From Paenibacillus sanguinis 2301083 = DSM 16941 (GTDB lineage Bacteria > Bacillota > Bacilli > Paenibacillales > Paenibacillaceae), in NCBI RefSeq assembly GCF_000374825.1, contig NZ_KB895379.1:1-64000 (forward strand): DNA of 64,000 nt. The letters are read 5' to 3'. Positions 24,866 through 33,693 of this stretch are shown piece after piece. Below the pieces are notes generated by a model. It searched no databases. It was not told where the DNA came from and saw nothing but the letters and a program-made list of their open reading frames with translations. Both the position numbers and the translations under genes were made by a program. The stretch's first letter is position 1; each line of letters begins with the position of its first letter.

Positions 24866-25022
24866 GATGCTAATCTTCCTTTCTATGGATGAGATAGGTA
24901 AGAAGGCGTTTAAATAAACAACCTGAGCCCAGTATAATATAAAGCCCGGAATCATGTCATATTGCGAGTTCAATTAGCCGGAACTGCAAAAAAGACCACA
25001 GGGCACAGCGTAACTTTTGCAC

Positions 25023-25079
25023 TTGACGTTTCTTTGTTTTCGGAATAACATGAAGTATACTTCTGGTGAAGTGAACTTC
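25023..25079 (+). promoter_or_regulatory. Promoter and tandem-dyad operator of the small XRE gene
   Basis: TTGACG (25023-25028), a 17-base spacer and TAACAT (25046-25051) form a promoter. Two dyads follow at once: the perfect palindrome GAAGTATACTTC (25052-25063) and GAAGTGAACTTC (25068-25079). They cover the predicted start site, a typical autorepressor arrangement. Confidence 0.65.
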
Positions 25080-25098
25080 ATGTTTGTGGGGGAGGATT

Positions 25099-25329
25099 AT
25101 GAAAACAAGGGTAAAAGAGCTCAGGTCCAAGGCCAATATGACCCAGCAACAGCTTGCGGATCTGGTTTATGTCTCATCAAGAACCATCATTTCAATTGAA
25201 AAAGAGCAGTACAGCCCTTCCCTGATGCTGGCCTATCGCATGGCAGAGGTATTTGGAACAACGGTGGAGGATTTATGCTGTTTGCAGGAAAATAAAGCAT
25301 TGGAGGATCAACAGCGTGAAAATTTATAA
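25099..25329 (+). CDS. Small XRE-family (YozG-like) transcriptional regulator
   Basis: The 76-residue protein is a single Cro/CI helix-turn-helix (M-K-T-R-V-K-E-L-R, then M-T-Q-Q-Q-L-A-D-L, V-S-S-R-T-I-I-S-I-E-K and Y-S-P-S-L). These small regulators often control an adjacent membrane protein gene and their own promoter. The palindromic operators at 25052-25079 fit autorepression. ATG at 25099 follows GGGGGAGG closely. The next gene overlaps its end by 14 bases, indicating translational coupling. Confidence 0.88.
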   Translation: MKTRVKELRSKANMTQQQLADLVYVSSRTIISIEKEQYSPSLMLAYRMAEVFGTTVEDLCCLQENKALEDQQRENL

Positions 25330-25747
25330 CATAAAGGGGTTTATTGGTGGAATCCTGTTTACAGCACTTGGCATCATTAATTTAAGCTTTACTATCACTT
25401 CGCCAGAGGATTTTTTACCAAAACAGATCAAAGATCTAGTCATTGCTGTGCTGTGTATTCTGATCGGAATCGGCAGCTTTATCCGGGCATTTTCAAAGCA
25501 GGCAACAAGACAGGATATAATAAAAGATCATGATGAGAGAAACAAGCTTGTAGCACTTAAAGCGAGCTCACTAACCCTTAAAATTCTATATGGATGCCTT
25601 ATCGTCTCTATGGTTGGGGGCGTGGTTGGACACAAGCTGACCGCTAACACGGCGTGGATTCCTGTTTATACCGTATCAGCCCTTTTGTTGGGATTTTTAA
25701 CTTTAGTGCAATTGATCGTAAGCTTCTATTATGAGAAACGAATTTGA
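25316..25747 (+). CDS. Four-helix membrane protein coupled to the XRE regulator
   Basis: This 143-residue protein starts at GTG 25316, nine bases after GGAGG, inside the end of the regulator gene. It has four hydrophobic segments (about 6-24, 36-54, 82-101, 110-132) with a charged central loop (R-Q-D-I-I-K-D-H-D-E-R-N-K-L) that resembles the small DUF2178/DUF3796-type proteins paired with XRE regulators. I cannot assign a function. The gene layout suggests the regulator controls it. Confidence 0.72.
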   Translation: MKIYNIKGFIGGILFTALGIINLSFTITSPEDFLPKQIKDLVIAVLCILIGIGSFIRAFSKQATRQDIIKDHDERNKLVALKASSLTLKILYGCLIVSMVGGVVGHKLTANTAWIPVYTVSALLLGFLTLVQLIVSFYYEKRI

Positions 25748-25901
25748 GAAGGAAAAATGATGGCATCATTTCAATTCTATAATGAGTCGGCGGCTCACTT
25801 TGAAGGGGTTCTAATCAAGGGAGCCGTTGGAAAACCGTTACAATCAATATTTTCTTTCACAAGCTTGAATTCCTTTATGACGAAGAAGGAGCGAATTGAA
25901 A

Positions 25902-26204
25902 ATGCAGAAAAACAACTTACCGAAACGTCCATTCAAGGATGAACGAGATCAACAAATAGAAGTGGCCTCTAAAAGTTATGCGCTGGAATTGATGATCACT
26001 GCCACGCAAATTTTGACGTTGATTTGCCTGGTCAAAGGCAACCCCGCTTGGAAAGGCAGTCTCGCATTGCTATTTATCGGCGGTGCGACAGGTTTATTTT
26101 ACAAGCACAAGGAATATAACGAAAAGGCGTATTTTCACATTGCTCTTATTATAGGACTAATTGGAATCGCCTTGCTGATATGGTTTTGCTTTAGTGGGTC
26201 GTAA
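25902..26204 (+). CDS. Small membrane protein, third gene of the XRE unit
   Basis: The 100-residue product has a basic/acidic N-terminus (K-D-E-R-D-Q-Q-I-E-V-A-S-K-S) followed by three or four hydrophobic helices. The D-E-R-D/E-R-N pattern before the membrane part is shared with the preceding gene product, so the two may be distant relatives or form a complex. ATG at 25902 follows AAGGAG by about 10 bases. It is probably co-transcribed with the regulator at 25099. No family was recognised with confidence. Confidence 0.65.
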   Translation: MQKNNLPKRPFKDERDQQIEVASKSYALELMITATQILTLICLVKGNPAWKGSLALLFIGGATGLFYKHKEYNEKAYFHIALIIGLIGIALLIWFCFSGS

Positions 26205-26223
26205 CTTGTTTGTATATTGAATT

Positions 26224-26257
26224 TTCTGATGCGCCGGGAGTCAGTAACGCATCAGAA
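26224..26257. terminator. Hairpin between convergent XRE unit and HD-GYP gene
   Basis: TTCTGATGCG pairs perfectly with CGCATCAGAA across a 14-base loop. The tails are only weakly T-rich, so this is a probable rather than a classical terminator. Confidence 0.5.
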
Positions 26258-26299
26258 TAATGAGCCAAGTTATGATGATTCTTTGTGGACATCGCTTTG

Positions 26300-27346
26300 T
26301 TAAATAAACACCTGCTCCAGATCAATCGAACGTTCTCTGGACAAATCCCGGAATCGCTCCTCATCAACCTGGACAAGGGGCTTGAAGATATCCATCGGAT
26401 TGTTCCAGACAATTGTGACCGTTTCTCCATTGCTCAGCTTGGCTCGCTTGCCAATAAAGTTAGGCAGCAGATTAAGCGTTAATGCTTGCACAGCTTTTTC
26501 ATTCAATTTTCCAAACCCAAGCTCATAAATCCTCCGCAGCACTGTCAAGAGGTCCTGACGATTGCGGTTTTCATCCGGCGAGGCCAAGCCAATATAGGCA
26601 TTGGCTACAGCCACGATTTCTGTATAGGGATGAATCTTTTCCTTCGACAGATGGTTCGGATAACCCGAGCCATCCTCATATTCATGATGCTGTAACGCGA
26701 CCAAAGCGGTAACTTCCTCACCGGTCGAATCACGAATGATCTCATACCCGTAAGTCGTGTGGCGCTTCATTTCCTCGCGCTCTTCTTCAGTCAATTGATG
26801 GCTGCTGTTACGAATGGACTGACGAACCTTACTCTTGCCGATATCATGCAGATAACCCGCTTTACTGATCTCATAACATTCCTCGGCAGAATAACCCAGC
26901 CAGGTAGCAATGTAATAGGATAGAAGCCCTACCTGCAAAGAATGATTGTAAATGGTGACGTCTTCTTCGCTAAAAGCTATGAGCAGTGACACGACATCCT
27001 TATTGCGATCCAGCACTTCAAGCATAGGAACTAAATGACGGTCAACCATCGACTGGTTGAATTTTCCTGTCGTGAGCGCCTCCAAAAACAAGGCCTGATA
27101 ACCCTTGAGCGTAAAATAAAAGTTATCTCTCAACCGCTGAGTGAATTCCTTTGGGTCCTTGGAAGCAGGCGCTGCCTGTCCCTCACGTAGTTCAATATCT
27201 ACATAATCAATGCTTTGGCGAATCAAGAGGGCAATTTCTTCCGTATGTATACTAGTTCCCTTGGGAAGTATGTGCAGCCCAGCCCGGTTGAAAATATCCG
27301 TCTTCAACCGATCTCCTTCCTGTAATTCCATGACGTGGGTTCTCAT
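26300..27346 (-). CDS. HD-GYP domain cyclic-di-GMP phosphodiesterase
   Basis: This 348-residue protein has an N-terminal regulatory region of about 100 residues and an HD-GYP domain. Visible motifs are H-S near 135, H167-D168-I-G-K, and H-H-E-Y-E-D-G-S-G-Y-P (about 220-230). The metal ligands and the GYP loop are present, so it should hydrolyse c-di-GMP in the cytoplasm. There is no signal peptide or receiver domain. The start at 27346 follows AGAGGAGAGGGGAAAAC; an in-frame upstream codon at 27388 is not supported. Confidence 0.85.
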   Translation of the reverse strand: MRTHVMELQEGDRLKTDIFNRAGLHILPKGTSIHTEEIALLIRQSIDYVDIELREGQAAPASKDPKEFTQRLRDNFYFTLKGYQALFLEALTTGKFNQSMVDRHLVPMLEVLDRNKDVVSLLIAFSEEDVTIYNHSLQVGLLSYYIATWLGYSAEECYEISKAGYLHDIGKSKVRQSIRNSSHQLTEEEREEMKRHTTYGYEIIRDSTGEEVTALVALQHHEYEDGSGYPNHLSKEKIHPYTEIVAVANAYIGLASPDENRNRQDLLTVLRRIYELGFGKLNEKAVQALTLNLLPNFIGKRAKLSNGETVTIVWNNPMDIFKPLVQVDEERFRDLSRERSIDLEQVFI

Positions 27347-27560
27347 GTTTTCCCCTCTCCTCTTCTCGAACGTCAAACGCCGAATCAAATTCTTCTTACC
27401 TATAAATATCGAGCGTATTCATCATTTCCTTAATAGTGCTTAAGATGGTATTTATGAATCATAGTGCACCTAAGAATCAATATCCATTAGGCATTTAGAC
27501 CTTAAATTATGCATTTCCCTGCAAGTAAATCCATGCCAATCCAGCTATCCGCACAAAGAA

Positions 27561-27583
27561 CCGCCGGGCCTGTGGCCCGGCGG
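27561..27583 (-). terminator. Terminator of the prohibitin-like gene
   Basis: CCGCCGGGCC pairs perfectly with GGCCCGGCGG around TGT. On the reverse strand it is followed by TTCTTTG, 23 bases after the stop. Confidence 0.75.
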
Positions 27584-27605
27584 CAGATGCCTGAGTCTGA
27601 TGGAA

Positions 27606-28451
27606 TTATTGTCCGGTCAAGGACTGGATATCTATAAACGGAGTCGCTCCACCCGTGACTTGCGGCAGCTTGCCATCCCACTTCTCCAGCGCCTTCTCCT
27701 GGACTTCAATTTGCTTCAATTGGACTAATTCCGGCGTCACTTCCTGCTTCTTCAGCTTGAGTGATTCCGCCTCAGCCTGCGCCTGGGCGATCTTCTGCTT
27801 GGCTTCAATCTCAATCCGCTTGAGATCATTGCTAGCCTTAAGGGCCTGTTGCTGAGCAACCTGCTTGGCTTCAATCGATTGGTTAAATGCCTCAGAGAAT
27901 TTAAAGTTGACGATATTGATTTCGTTGACGATCAGATCATATTTAGCCAACCGTGCGGTCAAATGCTCGCTGATCTCGCCAGCTACCACATCCCGCTTGG
28001 CAATCAGGTCCTCAGCTTGATAACGGGCTGTAACCTCCTTCACAATTTCCTGTACAGCCGGATTTATTATGACGCTATCATAATTGCCGCCAATGTTATT
28101 CATCAGGTTATACGCCGATTCCTTGTTCACGGAATAGTTCACCGAGACATGGGTCGAGACTGGCTGCAGGTCCTTGGAGGAAGCCGTTGTATCCGTCTCC
28201 GTCTTGGTTACCTGCGTATTCACTTGAATAACCGTTTGAATAAAAGGAATCCTCAAATGCATACCGGGTGTCAAAATATTGCTATTGAGCTTACCAAACG
28301 TTTTATACAAACCAACATGACCGTATTCCACCTGTGCGTAGCTGTTTACCCCAATAACAAGCAAGACGACGACCACTACAGCAGTCGATAACATTTTTCC
28401 TATCGGCATATTCGCCTTGGGCTTCTTCGCCGTTCCAGTTCCTTGTTCCAT
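27606..28451 (-). CDS. Prohibitin-family SPFH membrane protein
   Basis: The 281-residue protein has a transmembrane segment at about 19-40, then an SPFH/PHB domain (V-E-Y-G-H-V-G-L-Y-K-T-F-G-K, then L-T-P-G-M-H-L-R-I-P-F). A long heptad-rich coiled coil follows (A-F-N-Q-S-I-E-A-K-Q-V-A-Q-Q and K-I-A-Q-A-Q-A-E-A-E-S). Prohibitins oligomerise into membrane scaffolds that modulate proteases and lipid domains. The gene is monocistronic and followed by a GC-rich terminator. Confidence 0.88.
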   Translation of the reverse strand: MEQGTGTAKKPKANMPIGKMLSTAVVVVVLLVIGVNSYAQVEYGHVGLYKTFGKLNSNILTPGMHLRIPFIQTVIQVNTQVTKTETDTTASSKDLQPVSTHVSVNYSVNKESAYNLMNNIGGNYDSVIINPAVQEIVKEVTARYQAEDLIAKRDVVAGEISEHLTARLAKYDLIVNEINIVNFKFSEAFNQSIEAKQVAQQQALKASNDLKRIEIEAKQKIAQAQAEAESLKLKKQEVTPELVQLKQIEVQEKALEKWDGKLPQVTGGATPFIDIQSLTGQ

Positions 28452-28545
28452 CTACCTGATCCCCCCACATGATATATTCTGCCTCTTTGTTGCCCGCTAA
28501 CTATATCATGTAATACGGGAGAGTAGGGCCATTGGTAGCAAAAAA

Positions 28546-29322
28546 TTATTTCCGCGACAGCCAGGCTCGTCCTTGATTCCAGTGCAAAGCTACAGGAACC
28601 TCAAAAAATTCAGATAAATGCTGCTCACTCAGCACCTCGGCTGTTGGCCCTTGCATAAAGGCTGCTCCCCGCCGCAGCAACAAAGTTCGGCTGAAGATGG
28701 GCAGAACCTCCTCCGTATGATGCGTGACATACAGCATATGAGGCGCCTCTGGCTCGGCAGCCAGCTGCGCGATGCTTTCCAACAGCTCTTCACGAGAGAT
28801 AAAATCAAGCCCGTTAGCTGCCTCATCCAAAATTAACAGCTTGGGTGAGGCCATAAGCGCCCGTGCGATCAACAGCTTCTGGCGTTCGCCTTGCGAGCAG
28901 GTTTGATAGGTACGCCCCCGCAAGTGTGCACATCGAAGCCGTTCCATCAGTCCAAATGCCCGCTCGTAATCTTCAGGACTCGGCTGCTCGTATAATCCGA
29001 TGGTTGCGAACTTGCCGCTCACAACCAAATCCTCGCCCTTCTGTCCACCGTGCAACCGCTCCTGCAAGGACGAACTGACCCAGCCAATCCATTTGCGCAG
29101 GTCCCGAAGGTCCACTTCCCCAAATCGATTGCCCAAAACGCTGATCGTGCCTGACGTTGGCCACAAGTAGCCGCATAGCATATTCAGCAGCGTTGTTTTT
29201 CCCGATCCGTTAAGACCAAGCAACGCCCAATGCTCCCCTTGCTGTACTGCCCAGTCGATTCCCTTAAGCACCGTCTTGCCCTCGCGTTCCCAGGTCACGC
29301 GTTCCATTTCGATGATATTCAT
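28546..29322 (-). CDS. ABC transporter ATP-binding protein, YlmA-like
   Basis: This 258-residue ATPase has Walker A G-L-N-G-S-G-K-T-T, the signature C-S-Q-G-E-R-Q, Walker B L-L-I-L-D-E-A and the switch histidine in V-T-H-H. It resembles B. subtilis YlmA, a stand-alone ATPase with no dedicated permease neighbour, of unknown substrate. The ATG at 29322 is preferred over an in-frame TTG 24 bases upstream. It follows the exporter gene by 26 bases on the same strand, so the two are probably co-transcribed. Confidence 0.82.
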   Translation of the reverse strand: MNIIEMERVTWEREGKTVLKGIDWAVQQGEHWALLGLNGSGKTTLLNMLCGYLWPTSGTISVLGNRFGEVDLRDLRKWIGWVSSSLQERLHGGQKGEDLVVSGKFATIGLYEQPSPEDYERAFGLMERLRCAHLRGRTYQTCSQGERQKLLIARALMASPKLLILDEAANGLDFISREELLESIAQLAAEPEAPHMLYVTHHTEEVLPIFSRTLLLRRGAAFMQGPTAEVLSEQHLSEFFEVPVALHWNQGRAWLSRK

Positions 29323-29348
29323 CCCTCTATCTCTTCCTTCCCTCAAGC

Positions 29349-31073
29349 TTAACTGTTTAATTGACCAAACTGCGCCTGATGCAGCCGGCTATAATGGCCC
29401 CCGGCCGCGATCAACTCCTGATGGCGGCCCTGCTCGGATATCCCTTCCTCGGTAACCACAACAATCCGGTCCGCATTCTTAATGGTTGCCAGCCGGTGTG
29501 CGATAATCAGCGTCGTACGACCAACCGCCAATTCGGATAATGACTGCTGGATGGCCAGCTCCGTCTCTGTATCCAGCGCCGAGGTGGCCTCATCCAGAAT
29601 GAGAATCGGCGGGTTCTTCAGGAACATGCGGGCAATGGCCAAGCGTTGCTTCTGTCCTCCGGACAGCTTCACGCCACGCTCTCCAATGACCGTCTCCAGC
29701 CCCTCCGGCTGGGAGCGGATGAATTCCTCCAATTGCGCTCGCCGAGCGGCCTCCCACACTTCCTCCTCCGTCGCGTCCAGCTTACCGTAAGCGATATTTT
29801 CACGAATGGTGCCAGAGAACAAATAGACATCCTGCTGCACGATTCCGATATTACGCCGCAACGAGTTTAGGGTCATCTTGCGGATATCCATGCCATCGAT
29901 GGTGATCTGCCCCCCATCCACATCATAGAAGCGCGGCAGCAAGCTGCACAGTGTGGTCTTACCTGCGCCCGACGGGCCAACGAAAGCTATAGTCTCGCCA
30001 GGTCGTATCCTCATATTGATTCCATCCAGGACTCGGGACGAGCCTTCATAACCAAAGGACACCCGGTCAAAATGGATATCTCCCTGCAAGGAGCCGACGT
30101 GGACCGCGTCAGGTGCATCCGCCACGTCCGGCTCCGTATCCATAATTTCCAAATACCGCTTGAACCCGGCAATTCCCTTCGGATAGCTCTCGATGATTGC
30201 ATTGATCTTCTCAATCGGGCGGATAAATACGTTAGCCAGCAAGATGAAGCCGATAAATTCCCCGTAAGATAGCTCCCCTTGAATCACAAACCAGGTCCCA
30301 CAGACCATAACAAACAAGGAAACGAACCGCATCAGCATATAGTTGATTGACAAGCTGCCCGCCATGATTTTGTAAGCACGTAGCTTGGTAGCCCGGTAAG
30401 CATTATTGTTCTCCTCGAACAATCCCTGCTCATGCTGTTCGTTAGCAAACGCTTGAACTACGCGGATACCACCGATGTTCTCTTCAACGCGGGAATTAAA
30501 ATTACCGAGCGCCGAGAATAAACCACGGTACGTCGAAGTCATTTTCCTATTAAAATAAAGTGCCGCCCAGACTATAATCGGGACAACGAGGAAGGTCAAG
30601 ACGGCCAGCTTCCAGTTAATAGTCAGCATCAGCACAAATGAGCCGATCAGCGTCATTCCGGCAATGAACACGTCCTCCGGACCGTGGTGGGCAACCTCGC
30701 CGATATTGTCCAGGTCATTAGAGATGCGGGACATCAGATGCCCCGTTTTATTGTTATCGTAGAAACGGAAGGACAATTTTTGCAGGTGGTCAAACATCTT
30801 TTTGCGCATATTGGTCTCAATGTTCACCCCGAGCATATGTCCCCAGTAGGTCACAATATAGTTCAGCCCCGTGTTGAGGACGTAAATACCCAGCAAGGCT
30901 ACACATGCCCACATAATGAGCGACCAGTTCTGCCCTGGCAGCAGCTTATCGACAAATTGATTGACCGCTATGGGGAATCCAAGCTCCAGCAAGCCCGCTA
31001 CCACGGCACAGGTAAAGTCAAGTACGAATAAATGTTTGTACGGACGGTAATATGAGAAAAAACGGCGCAGCAT
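29349..31073 (-). CDS. ABC-type exporter, fused membrane and ATPase domains
   Basis: The 574-residue half-transporter has a six-helix membrane domain (about 1-310). The nucleotide-binding domain has Walker A G-P-S-G-A-G-K-T-T (near 366), the signature L-S-G-G-Q-K-Q-R, Walker B I-L-I-L-D-E-A-T-S-A-L-D and the H-loop A-H-R-L. It belongs to the MsbA/LmrA/YfiB group and works as a dimer exporting lipophilic compounds or lipids; the cargo is not known. The ATG start is right after a plausible Shine-Dalgarno region. It is divergent from the methyltransferase at 31313. Confidence 0.9.
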   Translation of the reverse strand: MLRRFFSYYRPYKHLFVLDFTCAVVAGLLELGFPIAVNQFVDKLLPGQNWSLIMWACVALLGIYVLNTGLNYIVTYWGHMLGVNIETNMRKKMFDHLQKLSFRFYDNNKTGHLMSRISNDLDNIGEVAHHGPEDVFIAGMTLIGSFVLMLTINWKLAVLTFLVVPIIVWAALYFNRKMTSTYRGLFSALGNFNSRVEENIGGIRVVQAFANEQHEQGLFEENNNAYRATKLRAYKIMAGSLSINYMLMRFVSLFVMVCGTWFVIQGELSYGEFIGFILLANVFIRPIEKINAIIESYPKGIAGFKRYLEIMDTEPDVADAPDAVHVGSLQGDIHFDRVSFGYEGSSRVLDGINMRIRPGETIAFVGPSGAGKTTLCSLLPRFYDVDGGQITIDGMDIRKMTLNSLRRNIGIVQQDVYLFSGTIRENIAYGKLDATEEEVWEAARRAQLEEFIRSQPEGLETVIGERGVKLSGGQKQRLAIARMFLKNPPILILDEATSALDTETELAIQQSLSELAVGRTTLIIAHRLATIKNADRIVVVTEEGISEQGRHQELIAAGGHYSRLHQAQFGQLNS

Positions 31074-31312
31074 CTCTCTGTCTCTCTCCTATCTTTCAGC
31101 TATGTAAGTTGCATTCATCACGAGCAACTACGGCTTAGTTGGTTTGTTGATCAATCTATCACAGTTTTCACATAAATTGAAGAAGTTTTCTCCAAGATGG
31201 TGGCATGAGCCCAGTTAAATAAGGTACAATAACTACCGAATGAACCGACCTATGGACTAGAAAGCCCGGCAAGGGCTGTTCGCTTTAGGCGCACGGAAGG
31301 AAGGATTAATAC

Positions 31313-32176
31313 ATGTACGTAGCCAACGATTGGCAAGATTATGAGGTGCTGGACACCGGGAACGGAGAGAAGCTGGAGCGCTGGGGGGACATTATTTTAC
31401 GACGTCCCGATCCACAGATCATCTGGCCGATTGCCCAAGAGGATCGTCAGTGGCGTGAGGTGCACGGACACTATCACCGCAGTTCTTCTGGCGGAGGACA
31501 ATGGGACATTAAGAAGCAGCTTCCCGAACGCTGGACCGTTTCCTACGACCGGCTGAAATTTTATATTCGCCCGACCAGCTTCAAGCATACGGGCTTATTT
31601 CCTGAGCAAGCGGCCAACTGGCGGTGGATGATGGACAAGATCTCCGGAGCGGGGCGGCCGATTCAAGTGCTGAACTTGTTCGCCTATACTGGCGGAGCTA
31701 CCGTGGCAGCCGCTTCGGTCGGCGCTTCCGTCGTCCATGTCGATGCCGCCAAGGGCATGGTGCAGTGGGCCAAAGAGAACGTGGCCCTCTCCGGCCTGGC
31801 TGACCGACATGTCCGCTTCATCACGGACGATGTGTTCAAGTTCGTACAGCGCGAGCAGCGGCGGGGCAATCGGTATGATGCCATCATTATGGACCCGCCG
31901 TCCTATGGACGAGGGCCTGGCGGTGAAATGTGGAAGCTGGAGAGCAGCTTGTATCCGTTCGTGGAATCCTGTCTCTCCATCCTGTCGGACAACCCGCTGT
32001 TCTTCCTGATCAACTCCTATACAACAGGGATTTTGCCGACGGTGCTGAATAACATGTTGTCCATGACCGTGAAGCAGCGGTTTGGCGGACAGATCTCCGC
32101 CGGGGAGCTAGGGCTGCCGATTACCCGTTCCGGGCTTCATCTGCCTTGCGGCATACTCGGACGCTGGGAGGAATAG
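31313..32176 (+). CDS. Class I SAM-dependent rRNA methyltransferase-like protein
   Basis: This 287-residue protein has SAM-binding motif I, L-N-L-F-A-Y-T-G-G-A-T-V, the acidic D-A-A-K-G-M-V-Q-W-A-K of motif II, and the catalytic-region motif D-P-P-S-Y-G-R-G. These place it with the RlmI/RlmK-type methyltransferases that modify 23S rRNA, but without a PUA domain; the exact nucleotide is unknown. GGAAGGAAGGA precedes the ATG. The next gene, a pseudouridine synthase, starts 2 bases after the stop, so both act in RNA modification as one operon. Confidence 0.85.
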   Translation: MYVANDWQDYEVLDTGNGEKLERWGDIILRRPDPQIIWPIAQEDRQWREVHGHYHRSSSGGGQWDIKKQLPERWTVSYDRLKFYIRPTSFKHTGLFPEQAANWRWMMDKISGAGRPIQVLNLFAYTGGATVAAASVGASVVHVDAAKGMVQWAKENVALSGLADRHVRFITDDVFKFVQREQRRGNRYDAIIMDPPSYGRGPGGEMWKLESSLYPFVESCLSILSDNPLFFLINSYTTGILPTVLNNMLSMTVKQRFGGQISAGELGLPITRSGLHLPCGILGRWEE

Positions 32177-32178
32177 TC

Positions 32179-32943
32179 ATGAACTCCCGGGCCATGCGGA
32201 CGACCTGTAAGCCGGAAATGGCTATCCTGTTTGAAGACAATCATCTCCTGGGCATCGAGAAGCCCGTGAACGTCCCTACCCAGGAGGACGCCAGCGGCGA
32301 TCCCGACCTGCTGAACCTGCTCAAGGCCGATATTAAGGAACGCTACGGCAAGCCCGGCAACGTCTACCTGGGCCTGGTGCATCGGCTGGATCGCCCGGTC
32401 GGTGGCGCAATGATCTTTGCCAAGACGTCCAAGGCCGCTTCCCGGCTTGCCGACACAGTGCGCACCCGCAAATTTGGCAAGTCCTATGTTGCGATTGTAC
32501 ATGGCATGCCTCCGCAGCCACAAGGGACACTCTCCGATACACTGCTGAAGGATGAGCGGACCAATACGGTTTCCGTCGTCCCGGCAGGTACTCCCGGCGG
32601 CAAGGATGCCCGTCTGGATTACCGGGTGCTGGGCAGTTCGGCTGCAGACCACCTGAGTCTTGTTCAGGTAGAACTGCATACGGGCCGCTCACATCAAATT
32701 AGAGTGCAAATGAGTCATCTCGGCTGCCCTCTCTATGGGGACCAGAAATACGGGGCATCTCTGAACCAGCCCGGGCAACAAATTGCCTTATGGTCGCTGT
32801 ATGTGGGATTTCCCCATCCGGTGACCAAGGAGCCTGTCGACCTGGTCTCCCTTCCTCCGCGTCAGTATCCGTGGGACCTCTGGGAGGAACGAACATTTAG
32901 CCATTTGGCCGATATGCTGCGGGCGGGAGAGAACGGATTCTAA
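32179..32943 (+). CDS. RluA-family RNA pseudouridine synthase
   Basis: The 254-residue enzyme converts uridine to pseudouridine in RNA. The catalytic motif is H-R-L-D71-R-P-V-G-G, with D71 the nucleophile; a later V-E-L-H-T-G-R-S-H-Q-I-R-V-Q motif is also typical of RluA. No S4 domain precedes the catalytic domain. The ATG at 32179 is chosen because GGGAGGAATAGTC, overlapping the methyltransferase stop, precedes it. A 171-bp inverted repeat begins at its stop codon. Confidence 0.87.
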   Translation: MNSRAMRTTCKPEMAILFEDNHLLGIEKPVNVPTQEDASGDPDLLNLLKADIKERYGKPGNVYLGLVHRLDRPVGGAMIFAKTSKAASRLADTVRTRKFGKSYVAIVHGMPPQPQGTLSDTLLKDERTNTVSVVPAGTPGGKDARLDYRVLGSSAADHLSLVQVELHTGRSHQIRVQMSHLGCPLYGDQKYGASLNQPGQQIALWSLYVGFPHPVTKEPVDLVSLPPRQYPWDLWEERTFSHLADMLRAGENGF

Positions 32944-33112
32944 AAGTGTGGTGAACAATTCAGACCTACGACCGGTATGGGCTTCCACTCGCTGTTAAAC
33001 CCAGATTTACCTGAACTATTAGACCCCACAGGGTTAAAATCCGGGTTTAAAGGCGACCGCATCCGCTGTTCCAGCTCCATACCGGCTCTCCGGTGACGTT
33101 CACCACACTTTT
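32942..33112. repeat. 171-bp imperfect palindrome
   Basis: The outer 15 bases are perfectly inverted (AAAAGTGTGGTGAAC at 32942-32956 with its complement at 33098-33112). Further inverted blocks are CCGGTATGG near 32972 with CCATACCGG near 33078, and TTAAACCCAGATTT near 32995 with AAATCCGGGTTTA near 33040. It has no coding content and could extrude a long cruciform. It lies between convergent genes and resembles a MITE or a mobile hairpin. Confidence 0.6.
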
Positions 33113-33120
33113 TATAACAT

Positions 33121-33162
33121 AAAGGCGGGAGTTTTGGAGCATCTGCTCCGGCTCCCGCCTTT
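33121..33162. terminator. Terminator between rluA-like and MarR genes
   Basis: AAAGGCGGGAG pairs with CTCCCGCCTTT, with an inner GGAGCA/TGCTCC helix. It is positioned to stop transcripts from both convergent genes. Confidence 0.75.
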
Positions 33163-33175
33163 GTCATTAATCCGC

Positions 33176-33586
33176 TTATTTGGTTCCGGAGATCTTCCCC
33201 AGCAAAAAAATGAGCAACTGTTGATTATGGGTGGATATGCGGTCAAGCACTCCGCTCAAATAAGCATTTCGGACAGCCACGCCCCGCTCTACCTCAGCTT
33301 GCCCTTTATCCGTAATGGACACCCACACGTTCCGACGATCATGCTCATCGCGGTCACGGCGAATCAATTCTCCGCGCTCCATCCGGTCCAGCAGCATCGT
33401 AACCGCCGCAGGCGTGGTGGATAGAAACGGAATGAGATCGGACGGTTTCAGACTCCCCTGCTGCTCCAGCAATTCCAGCACAGTGAGCTGGGACGTGGTC
33501 AACGTCGGAGCCAGCTCCTCTTCCATATGTGTCTGATAGTCCTTGACAATAAGGTCCAGCAATCTGGAAAACTCGGCGGTATGCAA
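33176..33586 (-). CDS. MarR-family transcriptional regulator
   Basis: This 136-residue winged-helix protein has L-T-T-S-Q-L-T-V-L-E-L-L, the recognition helix S-T-T-P-A-A-V-T-M-L-L-D-R-M, and the wing I-R-R-D-R-D-E-H-D-R-R-N-V-W-V-S-I-T, all typical of MarR. It would repress genes in response to small ligands. The start is the rare TTG at 33586, supported by AAGGAGGGG about 6 bases upstream. It lies 107 bases downstream of ilvE on the same strand and may be co-transcribed. Confidence 0.87.
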   Translation of the reverse strand: MHTAEFSRLLDLIVKDYQTHMEEELAPTLTTSQLTVLELLEQQGSLKPSDLIPFLSTTPAAVTMLLDRMERGELIRRDRDEHDRRNVWVSITDKGQAEVERGVAVRNAYLSGVLDRISTHNQQLLIFLLGKISGTK

Positions 33587-33693
33587 ATCTTACCCCTCCT
33601 TGCCTAACATCACCATCCTTCCTAATTCGCTGTGTTCCTATGGAATTCCTTCTCAGGCTCCATCATTTGTCTTCATGGCTTGCCCGGGCCGCC

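Noticed and set aside
24773..24973. Separate small protein upstream of the acyl-CoA dehydrogenase remnant
   Set aside because: Its C-terminal half reads as the N-terminal helix of the dehydrogenase and its internal ATG at 24865 has the ribosome binding site, so it is better explained as part of the pseudogene.
25757..25942. 61-codon frame between the two small membrane protein genes
   Set aside because: It has no clear ribosome binding site and overlaps the better supported gene starting at 25902.
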